Assembly: GCA_947588945.1 (NCBI GenBank)
Contig: CANPZY010000007.1
Span: forward strand, 1 to 58,203
Origin: an uncultured Clostridia bacterium
GTDB taxonomy: Bacteria; Bacillota; Clostridia; TANB77; CAG-508
DNA length: 58,203 nt
Reading direction: 5' to 3'
Positions 27,720 to 37,395 of the stretch are shown one piece after another. Made by a program: the position numbers and the translations under genes. Positions within the stretch are counted from its first letter, which is position 1; every line of letters starts with the position of its first letter. A model generated the notes under the pieces. The model was not told the origin of the DNA, ran no database searches, and saw nothing but the letters and a program-made list of their open reading frames with translations.

Positions 27720-30284
27720 TTATTTATTTTTTTGAAAAATTTTTCTTAATTTTATAAATGCAACTGAAACTACAATTACTATGCAACTTATTCCTGCTAA
27801 GATTTTCTTTAAACCAGTTCTAGGCATAATTACTAAGTCGTTTACATCCTCATTATCCTCTAAGGTCGTTTCTTCTAGATTTATTGCGTCTATCCTTACA
27901 TGATTACTAACTGTTCCACATACATCAATTTCATCCTTTTTTGTTAGAATCAATTCATATTCTATAGTTTCTTGTGGTTTTATATCATTAATATCAATAT
28001 AAATTAAGTCTGAACTTATTGTCCATAGTGGATTATCTTCTTGCATTGCCATATATCCTTCTGGAATATAGTCAATAAGCTTTCCACTTCCTATTCTTTC
28101 TTGATCATTTGTTACTTTAATGATATAAGTAATTTTACTTGAAGCACTTGGATTTGCTTCCTTGATGTTCATTTCTATTTTTCCAATCTTATTTTTCAAT
28201 TCATGGTAGCTTTCATTTATTGTTGCTTGTTTTAAATTCATTTCTACTTTTAAATTAAATTTTAATTTTTGGTAATAGTAAATTACTTCTATGTCATCTT
28301 TTCCAATCATAAATTCTTCTTTTTCTGGTTTTTCAACTAATTTGTAATTTTCAAATTCTTCTTCTTTTGTTTCGTAGTTCATCCCTTCTGTAACAGTTTC
28401 TTCCTTTTGGGCTAATTCTTCATTTGAACCTTTTTCTAAATGCTTAACTGTTACTTTACTTTGATGTACATAGTAATAATTTACTTCTTGACTTGCTCTA
28501 TCTATTGTATAATTATTATCTTCTGGACCAGAATAGAAAATATAATTATTAAAGCTTTTTTGTTCTGATACAACTGTGTCTCCTTCTATTCCATTAAGTT
28601 CAACTTTATCAAGTAAATCTCCATTTGCTTTGTCTATGTAATTTACAGTTATTTTTCCCTTATGTTTATAATAATATGTTATAGTTTGTTCTTTTTTAGT
28701 AAATTTAGTTTCTTCTGGTTTTTCTACTAAAACATAATCTTGAAATTCTTTTTCTTCTGAATTTACTATATCTCCTTCTGTTCCTGTTAATGTTACTGTA
28801 TCCATTACGTTTCCAGTAGTCTTATCTACATAGTTTACTATAACCTTTGCATTTGTAAATTTATAATAATATTTTACATTTACGTCATTATGTGGCATTG
28901 TTCCACTTGCATTTGCTGGCACTGATACTAAAGTATAATCTTTTACATCTCTTTGATTAGTTGAATACTCATCATCTTCTGTTACTTTTTGACTATCAGT
29001 CTCCGATACCTTTGAATTATCCATTACATCTAGATAGTCTGTTATTACATTGTACTTATTTTTATAATAGAAGTAAAATGTTTGTAATTCTTCCTTAAGT
29101 GTTGCCGTTGTTTCTTCTGGTCTTTGGCACAAAACTTTATCTGTAAATTGTTTTTCTTCTAGTTCAATTTCTTCTCCTACTGCTCCTGTTTTTATTACAC
29201 TTGCTAACTCTTTGTTTGTATACTTTTCTACATATTTTGTTTGTACTCCAGAGCTTTGAAGATTAAATGATGCAAATAAATTTGATCCTCCTCCTGCTCT
29301 TTCTATATAAAATATTTTTAAAGTATGTTTTCCTGCTGATAATTTTCCATTGCTAAAGGCTGTTTTATATATGTTAAATGTGTCTGTATTATTTGCAACA
29401 TTATACACATTTGAATAATATACTTGATTTGTAGAAAAATTAATATTTCCAGTTTGTTTTATATGAGTTCCACCTAAATCTATTACAAGTGTATCATCTA
29501 CATATACCCATACGTCATCATCTCCAGAAAAATTAAACACCATGTCTTCATATTGACCTGTTTTTGAATTCTTAACTTTTCCATCCGTTGTCATTAAAAA
29601 TGGTATTTCCATTTTTATTGTAAAATACAAATTTCTATTTCCATCTATTAATGTATCATCATTGCATTGATTAAATGGATATATTCCTCCTCTTGCTCCT
29701 GAGTGAAGAACAAACCTTTTGTTTGCATCATCTCTTTTTAGATGATATTTATCACTATCAAAACTATAGTAACCATTTTCTTCTTTTAAAAATGGTATCT
29801 TCCAATCTGCTAATATTTCATTATATGCTGAACTTGCACCTGTTACACCTGAATTTGGAAATAGACTTGTCCCATTATTATAATTATCTATTACTTGTAA
29901 ATTTCCATTTACTAATTTATTTTTTACTAGTCCTTGCATAACACCATTTCCATTTATTGAAGTCCCTTGTGATACAAATGTATTTTGAATACCATCTACC
30001 ATTTTTCCTTCTGTTGAACCAAATAATATTGATTTTCTGTCATAAGATGCTTTATCTTGAATAGATTTAGAATCATATTCTTCTTTTGTAATGCCTCTCA
30101 TCTGTGCATTGTAGTTATCTGCATTTATATCAACTAGTGTAGCATTTACATATTTTACTTTATCATCACTTATAGTTCCACATTCTTGTAATGCTTGTAC
30201 CTCTGAAAAGTTTGCTACTGATAAAACGGCAATCATTGCAGATATTATAATTATTACGTATTTTAATATTTTTGTTTTTTTCAT
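27720..30284 (-). CDS. Fibro-slime/MucBP cell-surface protein with sortase-like anchor
   Basis: The protein has 854 residues. A signal peptide (residues 1-30) is followed by a fibro-slime/PA14-like domain (about residues 120-350; FSGDDDVWVYVDDTLVIDLGG near 250). Four to five MucBP-type repeats of about 65 residues follow (pattern VTVNYIDK..G..., each ending YYYKH or similar). After a folded region comes MPRTG (near residue 825), a hydrophobic helix and a basic tail, an LPXTG-like sortase signal. It is expected to be wall-anchored, perhaps binding mucin or glycans. No clear ribosome-binding site precedes the ATG. A strong promoter lies about 260 bases upstream with hairpins in between. Confidence 0.87.
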   Translation of the reverse strand: MKKTKILKYVIIIISAMIAVLSVANFSEVQALQECGTISDDKVKYVNATLVDINADNYNAQMRGITKEEYDSKSIQDKASYDRKSILFGSTEGKMVDGIQNTFVSQGTSINGNGVMQGLVKNKLVNGNLQVIDNYNNGTSLFPNSGVTGASSAYNEILADWKIPFLKEENGYYSFDSDKYHLKRDDANKRFVLHSGARGGIYPFNQCNDDTLIDGNRNLYFTIKMEIPFLMTTDGKVKNSKTGQYEDMVFNFSGDDDVWVYVDDTLVIDLGGTHIKQTGNINFSTNQVYYSNVYNVANNTDTFNIYKTAFSNGKLSAGKHTLKIFYIERAGGGSNLFASFNLQSSGVQTKYVEKYTNKELASVIKTGAVGEEIELEEKQFTDKVLCQRPEETTATLKEELQTFYFYYKNKYNVITDYLDVMDNSKVSETDSQKVTEDDEYSTNQRDVKDYTLVSVPANASGTMPHNDVNVKYYYKFTNAKVIVNYVDKTTGNVMDTVTLTGTEGDIVNSEEKEFQDYVLVEKPEETKFTKKEQTITYYYKHKGKITVNYIDKANGDLLDKVELNGIEGDTVVSEQKSFNNYIFYSGPEDNNYTIDRASQEVNYYYVHQSKVTVKHLEKGSNEELAQKEETVTEGMNYETKEEEFENYKLVEKPEKEEFMIGKDDIEVIYYYQKLKFNLKVEMNLKQATINESYHELKNKIGKIEMNIKEANPSASSKITYIIKVTNDQERIGSGKLIDYIPEGYMAMQEDNPLWTISSDLIYIDINDIKPQETIEYELILTKKDEIDVCGTVSNHVRIDAINLEETTLEDNEDVNDLVIMPRTGLKKILAGISCIVIVVSVAFIKLRKIFQKNK

Positions 30285-30512
30285 ATATTATTATTGTATA
30301 ATTTTAGTAATTTATTTATATTATAAATCTTATATTTTTAGCTTTTACTAAATATTATACTTAAACTCCTTTCTTTTTTGTTTGATATTTAATTTACTAT
30401 TAATTATTTTAATTTTATATTTTAATCTTTTGGATTTTTTAAGGTAAAAAATTATTTGAAAAAATTGCAAATTTATATTCAATTTGCTTATATATCTATC
30501 TAAATAGATAAA

Positions 30513-30546
30513 AATAAGAATAGAATTTAAAAATTCTATTCTTATT
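30513..30546. terminator. 16-bp palindromic hairpin after recO
   Basis: AATAAGAATAGAATTT and its complement are separated by two bases, with T-rich sequence following on the minus strand. It probably terminates recO transcripts, but it also lies exactly at the start of transcripts from the promoter at 30544. A second small palindrome (TATCTA.TTAGATA) follows. The rest of 30285-30512 has no convincing gene. Confidence 0.65.
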
Positions 30547-30572
30547 ATAAATGGTATATTTTGGTATGTCAA
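30544..30572 (-). promoter_or_regulatory. Consensus SigA promoter between recO and its hairpin
   Basis: On the minus strand TTGACA, exactly 17 bases, TATAAT: all 12 hexamer bases match consensus. Its -10 overlaps one arm of the palindromic hairpin. Confidence 0.8.
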
Positions 30573-30598
30573 GAAAAATCGTACGACATTTTTCGACA

Positions 30599-31312
30599 TT
30601 ATTCATATTCTTTTTCTATACATTTATTTAAATAGGTTTTAGCTACGAGTTTTAGCTCTTTTTTATTTTCATCTGATACATCAAAAGAAAATAATTTTTT
30701 TGGCTCAGCCCATATTATGTACTTAATTGCTTTTAAAGTTGATTGTGATATTTTTATTGCTCCTTTATCAATTTTTCCACAACTCTCACATTTTACTCCA
30801 TTATCTTTTAAACTAAAATAAGTTATTTTATCATTGTTTCCACAATTTACACACTTTTCAACAACTGGTCTAAAACCAATTATACTTAGCAATCTCATTT
30901 TAAATATTGATAAAATTAAATCCAAATCTTTATCTGATTCTGATATCATATAAATAGTATTTAATGTTAATTGTAATATTCTATATGTATTTTGGTTTTC
31001 ATCTGTTACATCATTTACAATTTTAGCAATTTCTGAAGCATATTTTAACTTTTCAATATCTAGTCTTATATTATAAAATATTTCAATTGGTTCACATGAA
31101 TTAATATTATAACTATTTACTCCCTTATAAATAATAAATTCCCCAAAGCATAGGAATTGCGTACCAGCCATAAGTGCACTTTTAGGTCTTTTTGCACCTC
31201 TTGCTGCGCATCCAACTTTTCCTAAGTCTGGGGTAAGTAGAGTTACCATTTTATCATTATCGCCCATATTACTTTGGGCTAAAATAATCCCTTTTGTTTT
31301 TATAACTCCCAT
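30599..31312 (-). CDS. recO: DNA repair protein RecO
   Basis: RecO mediates RecA loading with RecF and RecR. The protein has 237 residues. The N-terminal OB fold begins VIKTKGIILAQSNMGDNDKMVTLLT. A zinc finger CVNCGN...CESCGK lies near residues 155-178. ATG with AGGAAAAC upstream, inside the end of yqzL, which it overlaps by 13 bases. The order era-yqzL-recO is as in Bacillus. Confidence 0.95.
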   Translation of the reverse strand: MGVIKTKGIILAQSNMGDNDKMVTLLTPDLGKVGCAARGAKRPKSALMAGTQFLCFGEFIIYKGVNSYNINSCEPIEIFYNIRLDIEKLKYASEIAKIVNDVTDENQNTYRILQLTLNTIYMISESDKDLDLILSIFKMRLLSIIGFRPVVEKCVNCGNNDKITYFSLKDNGVKCESCGKIDKGAIKISQSTLKAIKYIIWAEPKKLFSFDVSDENKKELKLVAKTYLNKCIEKEYE

Positions 31313-31479
31313 TTTTGTTTTCCTATTTTATCTTTCTCATCTATATATTTATTATCTTTTGTATTATTCACAAAGCTATTAGCCTTCTTTTCCATTATTT
31401 TATCAACTTCTAAAAGTTCCATAAAAGTATCAATATTTCCAGTATTTTTAAATGTATTCCACGCAATTTGTTTTAGCAT
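31300..31479 (-). CDS. yqzL: YqzL-like small protein
   Basis: This is a 59-codon gene starting at an ATG with AGGAG ten bases upstream. The N-terminus MLKQIAWNTFKNTGNIDTFM matches the YqzL pattern (W-x-x-F-x-x-T-G-N-I-D). Its place between era and recO is the YqzL position in Bacillus. Function is unknown. The lysine- and asparagine-rich tail is longer than in Bacillus. Its end overlaps the recO start, suggesting translational coupling. Confidence 0.88.
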   Translation of the reverse strand: MLKQIAWNTFKNTGNIDTFMELLEVDKIMEKKANSFVNNTKDNKYIDEKDKIGKQKWEL

Positions 31480-31495
31480 AATTTTCTCCTGTTCC

Positions 31496-32392
31496 TCAGT
31501 CTTGTATCTTGAATTTCTTTACAAAGCTATCTGTGTTAATCCAATCTTCTTTGACTTTTACCCAAAGTTTTATATTAACTTTACTTTGAAGAATTTTTTC
31601 TAAATCTTGTCTTGCAAAGGTTCCAATTTTTTTAAGCATTGCACCCTGCTTTCCTATTATTATGCCCTTATGTGATTCTCTTAAACAAAAAATTGTAACT
31701 TCTATATCAAAAATTTTTTCATTATTTTTTGTTTTCTTTGTTTTTAATTTATTAGTTTCTACTAAAATTCCATGTGGAACTTCATCTTGAAGTAGTTTTA
31801 GTGCTTTTTCTCTAACTATTTCTTCTACTAATTCTCTAGTTGTTTGATCTGTATATTCATCAGTATCATAATATTTTGGTCCTGCTTTTAAGTTATTTTC
31901 TATTTCTTTAAGTAATTCTTCTAAATTCTTTTTTTGCTTTACTGATACTGGTACTATTGCACTAAAGTCAAGTAAATCCTTATATTCTTCAATTATTTTT
32001 GCAAGTTTTTTTGCATCAATTAAGTCAATTTTATTTATTATTAAAATTGTTGTCTTTTTAGAATTTTTTATTTTTTCTAAAGTTTCTTCATCTACTTTTG
32101 GATTAGTTGCATCTATCACATAAAGTACTATATCAACATCTGGAATTGAACCTATAGCTGACTCTATCATCGCATTTCCTAATTTTGATTTTGGTTTGTG
32201 TATTCCTGGAGTGTCTATAATTATTATTTGCGAATTTTCTCTATTTATTATTCCTCTAATATTTTTTCTTGTAGTTTGTGGTTTATTTGTAATTGCAGAT
32301 ATTTTTTCTCCAACTAATTCATTTATTATACTAGATTTTCCAACATTTGTTCTTCCTATCACTGTTACAAAACCAGATTTAAATTCTTCCAT
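31496..32392 (-). CDS. era: GTPase Era
   Basis: Era is a GTPase that binds 16S rRNA near its 3' end during 30S assembly. The protein has 298 residues. G1 GRTNVGKSS, G3 DTPGIH, G4 NKID and a C-terminal KH domain with GIIIGKQGAMLKKIG are all present. The start is the ATG after AAGGGG; an upstream in-frame ATG lacks a site. It ends 16 bases before yqzL. Confidence 0.97.
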   Translation of the reverse strand: MEEFKSGFVTVIGRTNVGKSSIINELVGEKISAITNKPQTTRKNIRGIINRENSQIIIIDTPGIHKPKSKLGNAMIESAIGSIPDVDIVLYVIDATNPKVDEETLEKIKNSKKTTILIINKIDLIDAKKLAKIIEEYKDLLDFSAIVPVSVKQKKNLEELLKEIENNLKAGPKYYDTDEYTDQTTRELVEEIVREKALKLLQDEVPHGILVETNKLKTKKTKNNEKIFDIEVTIFCLRESHKGIIIGKQGAMLKKIGTFARQDLEKILQSKVNIKLWVKVKEDWINTDSFVKKFKIQD

Positions 32393-32471
32393 CTTTCCCC
32401 TTATCATTTAAAAAATTTTATAATTTTTCTTATATCAATAAAATTTTATAAATATATCAAAATATAATATT

Positions 32472-33563
32472 TTATTGTTCTACTTCGCTATTTGCTACTG
32501 TAAATTGTACTTTTGCATTAATAGGGCATATCTGTATAAAAGTATTTCCATCATTAATTTCTATTTCATTACCTTCTAAATCAGTATATGTTGTTTTTCC
32601 ACTTCTTGAAGATTTTGTACATTTTATTTTTATAGCTTTTCCATTTGTAATGTAATATCCATCTTTTGTACCGGTTGTAATCATTTCTTGCCTTCCTGCA
32701 TTAGTTCCATCATTTAAGTTACTATTTTGAATAAATTCTATTATTATATTTTTAAATGTTACATCTTCTCCTGAATCCCATTCAACTTCTTTTTTATTTC
32801 TAGTATAACGTAAGTATCTTTTTGTTTCACTATTATATTCCCATTTTACTGAATTTGCTGTTGAATAAGGTATTGTTACTGTATCTGCACCTTCACCATT
32901 TTCAAGCTCTACCTCATCTACTACATATTTAAATGGACTACTTTTTTCTGATGTTGTTCTATATCCTTTTTGTTTTGCTATTTTTAATATATTATCTGTT
33001 GATGTTGCTACATTATGTGGTGCTTTTTTATCTTTTACTCTCCAAAAATCTGAACTTGCTTCTGTTATACCATTAATGTTATTTACACCTAGAGTTTTTA
33101 TATCTGATTCTGCTTTTGGACTCCAGCCATAATGTACATATATTGCATCATTTTCTAATGCATAATCTAAAAAGTAATGTCTTGAACTTCTTACAGGTCC
33201 AATTTTATCAAGAGTTTGTCCTTTAAATAATGCCATAAGTCTAGATTCTCCACCCTCTACAATTAATTCATATACAACATATGCCTTACTTAATCCTGCA
33301 TGTGGAAGTGCATTTATATTATTATCTATCATTACTGCTATTGGTCTATCATTTCCCACAAAAGTTTGAAGCTTTTTTTCTTCTACTACTACTATTGAGT
33401 TCGTTACTTCATTTTCTACTTCAGTTGCAGAAGAAATAGTATTATCATTAGAAAAATATATTTTATAAATATAAGCTGTAATTACAGCAAGTGCTATTAC
33501 TAATAAAAACAATAATATTATTATACCTTTTTTGCTCTTTTCTTTATCATTTCTCCTACTCAT
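32472..33563 (-). CDS. DUF3048 (YerB-like) membrane-anchored protein
   Basis: The protein has 363 residues. One N-terminal membrane segment (residues about 12-36) is followed by the DUF3048 domain: VGNDRPIAVMIDNNINALPH, YELIVEGGESRLMALF and DKIGPVRSSRHYFLDYA are typical of the YerB family. The domain is extracytoplasmic; its activity is unknown. The ATG at MSRRNDKEK follows AAAGGA. A TATAAT lies just upstream with a weak -35. Confidence 0.88.
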   Translation of the reverse strand: MSRRNDKEKSKKGIIILLFLLVIALAVITAYIYKIYFSNDNTISSATEVENEVTNSIVVVEEKKLQTFVGNDRPIAVMIDNNINALPHAGLSKAYVVYELIVEGGESRLMALFKGQTLDKIGPVRSSRHYFLDYALENDAIYVHYGWSPKAESDIKTLGVNNINGITEASSDFWRVKDKKAPHNVATSTDNILKIAKQKGYRTTSEKSSPFKYVVDEVELENGEGADTVTIPYSTANSVKWEYNSETKRYLRYTRNKKEVEWDSGEDVTFKNIIIEFIQNSNLNDGTNAGRQEMITTGTKDGYYITNGKAIKIKCTKSSRSGKTTYTDLEGNEIEINDGNTFIQICPINAKVQFTVANSEVEQ

Positions 33564-33635
33564 AAGCTTATTTATTCCTTTCTGCATTATACAAACTAAA
33601 ACTTTTAGTATAGAAAAAATTATAAACAATAAACT

Positions 33636-34394
33636 TTACATCTTAAATATTGTTAATCCATATACAAGCACTACTACTAGAACTCCCATTAAAGAACCAA
33701 AAAGAATTTCTCCAAATGTCTTCTTATCATGATACCTATTTCCTGCAACAAGCAATGCTAGTATTAAAGCTAAGCAAAATACTAATAGATTTCTTGTGTT
33801 TAGAAATATTGCTGTAAGTATTGCAAACGCTAAAGCCGATTGTCCGCTAGGTAAAAAGTTCTCTTTTTTTACTCCATCTGCTATATCTCTTTTTTTGAAA
33901 GTAGCTTTCATCGATATTATTGCTATTACAGTTAAAATTATTGCAACAAATCCTAAGTGTGTTGGTGATGATAATACTTGATTTAATAAACTATTTGCCA
34001 TTTGTGACATTTCAGTTTCTCTAAAAAATAAAAAATATGCTATAATTATTGCATTTATAGCTGCTAGAACTACTGCTCCAGCTCCTACATCTTTTGCTAT
34101 TTTTGCTTTTGGGTGGTATGTATCAACATAAAGGTCAACAATGGTTTCTAATGCAGTGTTTATCATTTCAGCAAAAATTACAAAAAATACTGCAAATGTT
34201 AAGCATAAAAATTCGGCAGTTGTAAAATCATAAAATAAACTAAGTATCATAACTATTGTTCCTAAAATAAGTTGCTTTGTTATATTAGTTTGAGTTGTCG
34301 CACAGTATATGATACCATTAACAGCATTACTACAGGCTTGCAAAAAATTTTTGTTGTAGAGCCTTGAGTCATTTTTTTCCTTCTTTTTTTTCAT
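33636..34394 (-). CDS. dgkA: Undecaprenol/diacylglycerol kinase fused to a PAP2-like domain
   Basis: The protein has 252 residues. The first 125 form a DgkA-type membrane kinase with EMINTALETIVDLYVD and the AKDVGAGAV motif. The second half is a PAP2 phosphatase-like domain, a fusion known in Clostridia. The PAP2 motifs are altered: PSGH reads PSGQ (near residue 182), and the third motif reads NRYHDKKTFGEILFG. The kinase should be active on lipid alcohols; phosphatase activity is doubtful. ATG with AAGGAG. It sits downstream of ybeY, as in Bacillus. Confidence 0.87.
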   Translation of the reverse strand: MKKKKEKNDSRLYNKNFLQACSNAVNGIIYCATTQTNITKQLILGTIVMILSLFYDFTTAEFLCLTFAVFFVIFAEMINTALETIVDLYVDTYHPKAKIAKDVGAGAVVLAAINAIIIAYFLFFRETEMSQMANSLLNQVLSSPTHLGFVAIILTVIAIISMKATFKKRDIADGVKKENFLPSGQSALAFAILTAIFLNTRNLLVFCLALILALLVAGNRYHDKKTFGEILFGSLMGVLVVVLVYGLTIFKM

Positions 34395-34518
34395 TAATTT
34401 CTCCTTAATTTTAATTTTTATTACTTTGTCCTTTTTATAACTCTATTCTAGTTATATTTTTTTATTCTATTTTTATTATAAATTTTCATTTTTCTTAATT
34501 TATTACAAAATCTTTATT

Positions 34519-35004
34519 TTATAATTTTTCTCTTGTTATGCCCATTTCATTAAGGACCTCATCTTCTTTTGCTCTCATTTTCTTTTTATCTTCATTTTTA
34601 ATATGATCATATCCAATTAGATGAAAAAAGCCATGTACACACATATAGGCTAGCTCTCTTTCAAAACTATGTCCATATTCTTTCGCTTGTCTTTCAACTT
34701 TATCAACAGATATTATTATGTCACCCAAAACATCATCTACTTGATAATTATTTTTTACCATATTATCCAATTCTTCTTTTTCAAACATTGGAAACGATAA
34801 TACATCTGTTTCTTTGTCAATATTTCTATAAGTTTTGTTTATTTCTTTTATGCTCTTAGGATTAGTTAAAGTTATACTAATGTATAACTTTAACCCTTCC
34901 ATCTTTTCATTTTCAAAACATTTTTCGATAACCTTATTTATGATTTCTTCACAATTTTTATTTTCTTGTATGCCATCATAAACAATCTCAACATGCTGTT
35001 TCAT
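34519..35004 (-). CDS. ybeY: Endoribonuclease YbeY
   Basis: YbeY is a metal-dependent RNase for rRNA maturation and ribosome quality control. The protein has 161 residues. The zinc motif HGFFHLIGYDH is present near residue 124, and TDVLSFPM is typical. The start overlaps the end of the upstream gene by 17 bases, with AAAGGA inside that gene, so the two are probably translationally coupled. Confidence 0.95.
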   Translation of the reverse strand: MKQHVEIVYDGIQENKNCEEIINKVIEKCFENEKMEGLKLYISITLTNPKSIKEINKTYRNIDKETDVLSFPMFEKEELDNMVKNNYQVDDVLGDIIISVDKVERQAKEYGHSFERELAYMCVHGFFHLIGYDHIKNEDKKKMRAKEDEVLNEMGITREKL

Positions 35005-36202
35005 TTATTATTTCCTTTTTTAATCCTTTTACTATTTTATAGTTTCCTGTTTTATATTTTTGGCTAATCTGTCTCATGTCACCAAGTTTTACTAAACGTC
35101 CTTTATAGAATTTCATTATTCTATAATATTTATCATTGTATTTTTTTAAGAAACTCATGTCTTCTCTAATATATAAAATTTGTTTTTTAATATCATATGC
35201 ATGAAGACCTTTTTCTTCTTTTATTTTTTCTAATTCCTTAAATTTTAGTGAAAATTTATTATAAGCTACTTTTTCTTCATTATTATTCCAATAAATCTTT
35301 ACAGAAAGTAATTTCTTGTCATATTGTTCCATTATTCTCAATAAAAGTTGATATGCACTTTCTCTTTTTTTTGCAATTTTTGTATCAACTACAAGATTTC
35401 TAGCATCCTTAAGTAATTTGATATAACATTTTTCTGCAACAATTAATGGTAAACTATGAACGAATAACTTTCTACTTATTCCTAATAAAAGCATTTTTTT
35501 ATCAATAATATCTACTTGATCTAATTTTCCAACTTCATAAGTTTCAAATAAGCTACATTCCTTAATAAGTTCATTATCTTTTACATCTTTTAATGGAATA
35601 ATATTTGTAACATATTCTTCTAATATATCAAAAATTTTATTATATACATTTTCTTTTTCTGCTGGTATTTTTTGTTCTGGAAGTATTATTGAATAATGTT
35701 TTAACAACCCTTTATAAAGTTGTTCCATTTCATATAAATATACTTTCATATATTCATCTAATTGCTTTGTTTTATTTGTTTCTTTTAAATTATTGTAATC
35801 GAGTGTTAATAAATATTGTTGCTTTTTATATTTATATTCTATTTCATCATTTTCTTTCAAGTGTATGATATTGTAATATTTAGATAATGCATCTTTTTCA
35901 AATACTGATGCTGTATCCATAACTACTTTTTTATAAATAGTTTCTATAAGTAGTTGATCAATCGAATCTAAATAAAGTGAATAATAATCTTCAAATTTCT
36001 TTTCAGTTATTTCCTCTTTTTCTTCTTTGCAATTTTCCATAGCTTTATAAGCTCTTATCATAGAATTTCTTTTTATGTTGACAAGAAAATTATTAAATCC
36101 AACCTTAGTTGGTGCTAATATTTTACTAAAGGTACTACCTATCTTTGAAAAGAAAGTCCTTCTAGTATCATAAACTTTTAAACTTTTTTCTTCTGCTCCC
36201 AT
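34988..36202 (-). CDS. Unknown helical protein between yqfD and ybeY
   Basis: The protein has 404 residues and I do not recognise it. It is Lys/Glu-rich, has no membrane segment or P-loop, and appears mostly helical (LIETIYKKVVMDTASVFEKD; long Glu/Lys stretches). In Bacillus and many Clostridia the place between yqfD and ybeY is held by phoH. The protein has none of the PhoH motifs, so phoH has been replaced or moved. The ATG nine bases after AAAGGA is chosen over a TTG that overlaps yqfD. It is tightly packed with both neighbours. Confidence 0.75.
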   Translation of the reverse strand: MGAEEKSLKVYDTRRTFFSKIGSTFSKILAPTKVGFNNFLVNIKRNSMIRAYKAMENCKEEKEEITEKKFEDYYSLYLDSIDQLLIETIYKKVVMDTASVFEKDALSKYYNIIHLKENDEIEYKYKKQQYLLTLDYNNLKETNKTKQLDEYMKVYLYEMEQLYKGLLKHYSIILPEQKIPAEKENVYNKIFDILEEYVTNIIPLKDVKDNELIKECSLFETYEVGKLDQVDIIDKKMLLLGISRKLFVHSLPLIVAEKCYIKLLKDARNLVVDTKIAKKRESAYQLLLRIMEQYDKKLLSVKIYWNNNEEKVAYNKFSLKFKELEKIKEEKGLHAYDIKKQILYIREDMSFLKKYNDKYYRIMKFYKGRLVKLGDMRQISQKYKTGNYKIVKGLKKEIINETAC

Positions 36203-36216
36203 AAAATTCCATCCTT

Positions 36217-37395
36217 TCAAAATTTAATTTCTTCCTTAGTGCCTATATTCTCTATACTTGTATATATCATTTTTACTTCATAATAAGTACCGTTGTCTAT
36301 CATTTCAATTGTTTTATCAATTATGTCACCTTCAATCAATTTTTCTAGTCGTTCTTCTATTGCCTGCTTCCCTAGTTCTTTCGCCTCATCCTCAGTATGC
36401 GTAAGCTCTACCTCTTCTACTTCATAATTAGTATATTGGATAAATTCAATTGGCAGGTAAAAATTAGAGAATATTTTTATTTTTTTACTTTCGTATATTG
36501 TATCATAATTTTTAAATTTTGAAAGCTTTTTATAAAAATTTATTTTAAAATTATTAAATTTTATCGCATATTTTTTGTTTATGTTACCTGTTTCTTGTTT
36601 TTTCGTCTCTTTTTTACTAATTTTCTCTGTTCCCGAATAAATTACTTTTGCCTTTACTTCTCCGTTGCTATTTACATAATATCTATCTGTATATTTTCCT
36701 TCCATGTATCCTGCAATTAATACATCCCCCTTTTTTACTTGCGTTCCCTTTGGAGTCAAAATTGTACCATTCTGTGCGCTAATACTCGTAATTTCTCCAT
36801 CTTTACTTGCAACAATATTTGTAAAACTATTTTCATCAACTATTTCTGGCTTTTCTTCTGCTTCTACTACTTTTATAATTGCATTTGTTCCTTTTATTTC
36901 AATTCCAATCCATGCTAAATCATTTCTCGCTAATCTAATTTTATTAATTATTTCCTCTACATTTATACTACTTTTTAAAGTACCAACTTTTAATCCATTT
37001 TCCCTTGCAATTTCAATTATTTCTTGCCCATTTATTTTTTCATTTCCTGTTATATCTATATTCCATATAAATTTTGAAATTCCAAATATAACTATAAAAA
37101 CTACTACTAAAAGAATAAAAAATAATCTTCTTTTTTTATACCTTTTTATTAAAAATGGAACTCCACTTTTCCTTTTTATTTTTATTTTACATCCATGCTT
37201 TTTTGCTATAGTTACGGCTTGTTTAAAGTCATTTATATTGATTTTTGCTTGTATGATTGTCCCTCTTTTTCTTGTTATGCCCCACAAGAATATTCCTTTT
37301 GTCATACAATTATTTATAAATCGTTCAATGTAGTATCCTTCAACTTCTATTCTTACAAAACCCTTTATGTAATTATCTATTAGTTTAAATTGCAT
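36217..37395 (-). CDS. yqfD: Sporulation protein YqfD
   Basis: YqfD (SpoIV-like) is a membrane protein of the sporulation programme, found next to YqfC. The protein has 392 residues. An N-terminal domain is followed by one transmembrane segment (about residues 88-110), then an extracytoplasmic region with NIDITGNEKINGQEI and PKGTQVKKGDVLIAGYMEGK. ATG start. Its exact function is not known. It is followed directly by the unknown gene, with the stop codon and the next ribosome-binding site in contact. Confidence 0.92.
   Translation of the reverse strand: MQFKLIDNYIKGFVRIEVEGYYIERFINNCMTKGIFLWGITRKRGTIIQAKININDFKQAVTIAKKHGCKIKIKRKSGVPFLIKRYKKRRLFFILLVVVFIVIFGISKFIWNIDITGNEKINGQEIIEIARENGLKVGTLKSSINVEEIINKIRLARNDLAWIGIEIKGTNAIIKVVEAEEKPEIVDENSFTNIVASKDGEITSISAQNGTILTPKGTQVKKGDVLIAGYMEGKYTDRYYVNSNGEVKAKVIYSGTEKISKKETKKQETGNINKKYAIKFNNFKINFYKKLSKFKNYDTIYESKKIKIFSNFYLPIEFIQYTNYEVEEVELTHTEDEAKELGKQAIEERLEKLIEGDIIDKTIEMIDNGTYYEVKMIYTSIENIGTKEEIKF

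Noticed and set aside
30348-30599. 83-codon minus-strand frame after recO
   Set aside because: It spans a promoter and a palindromic hairpin, has no ribosome-binding site, and its product is a low-complexity Ile/Lys sequence.
36704-37333. Plus-strand open frame of 209 codons rich in Phe and Ile
   Set aside because: It is the antisense shadow of yqfD.
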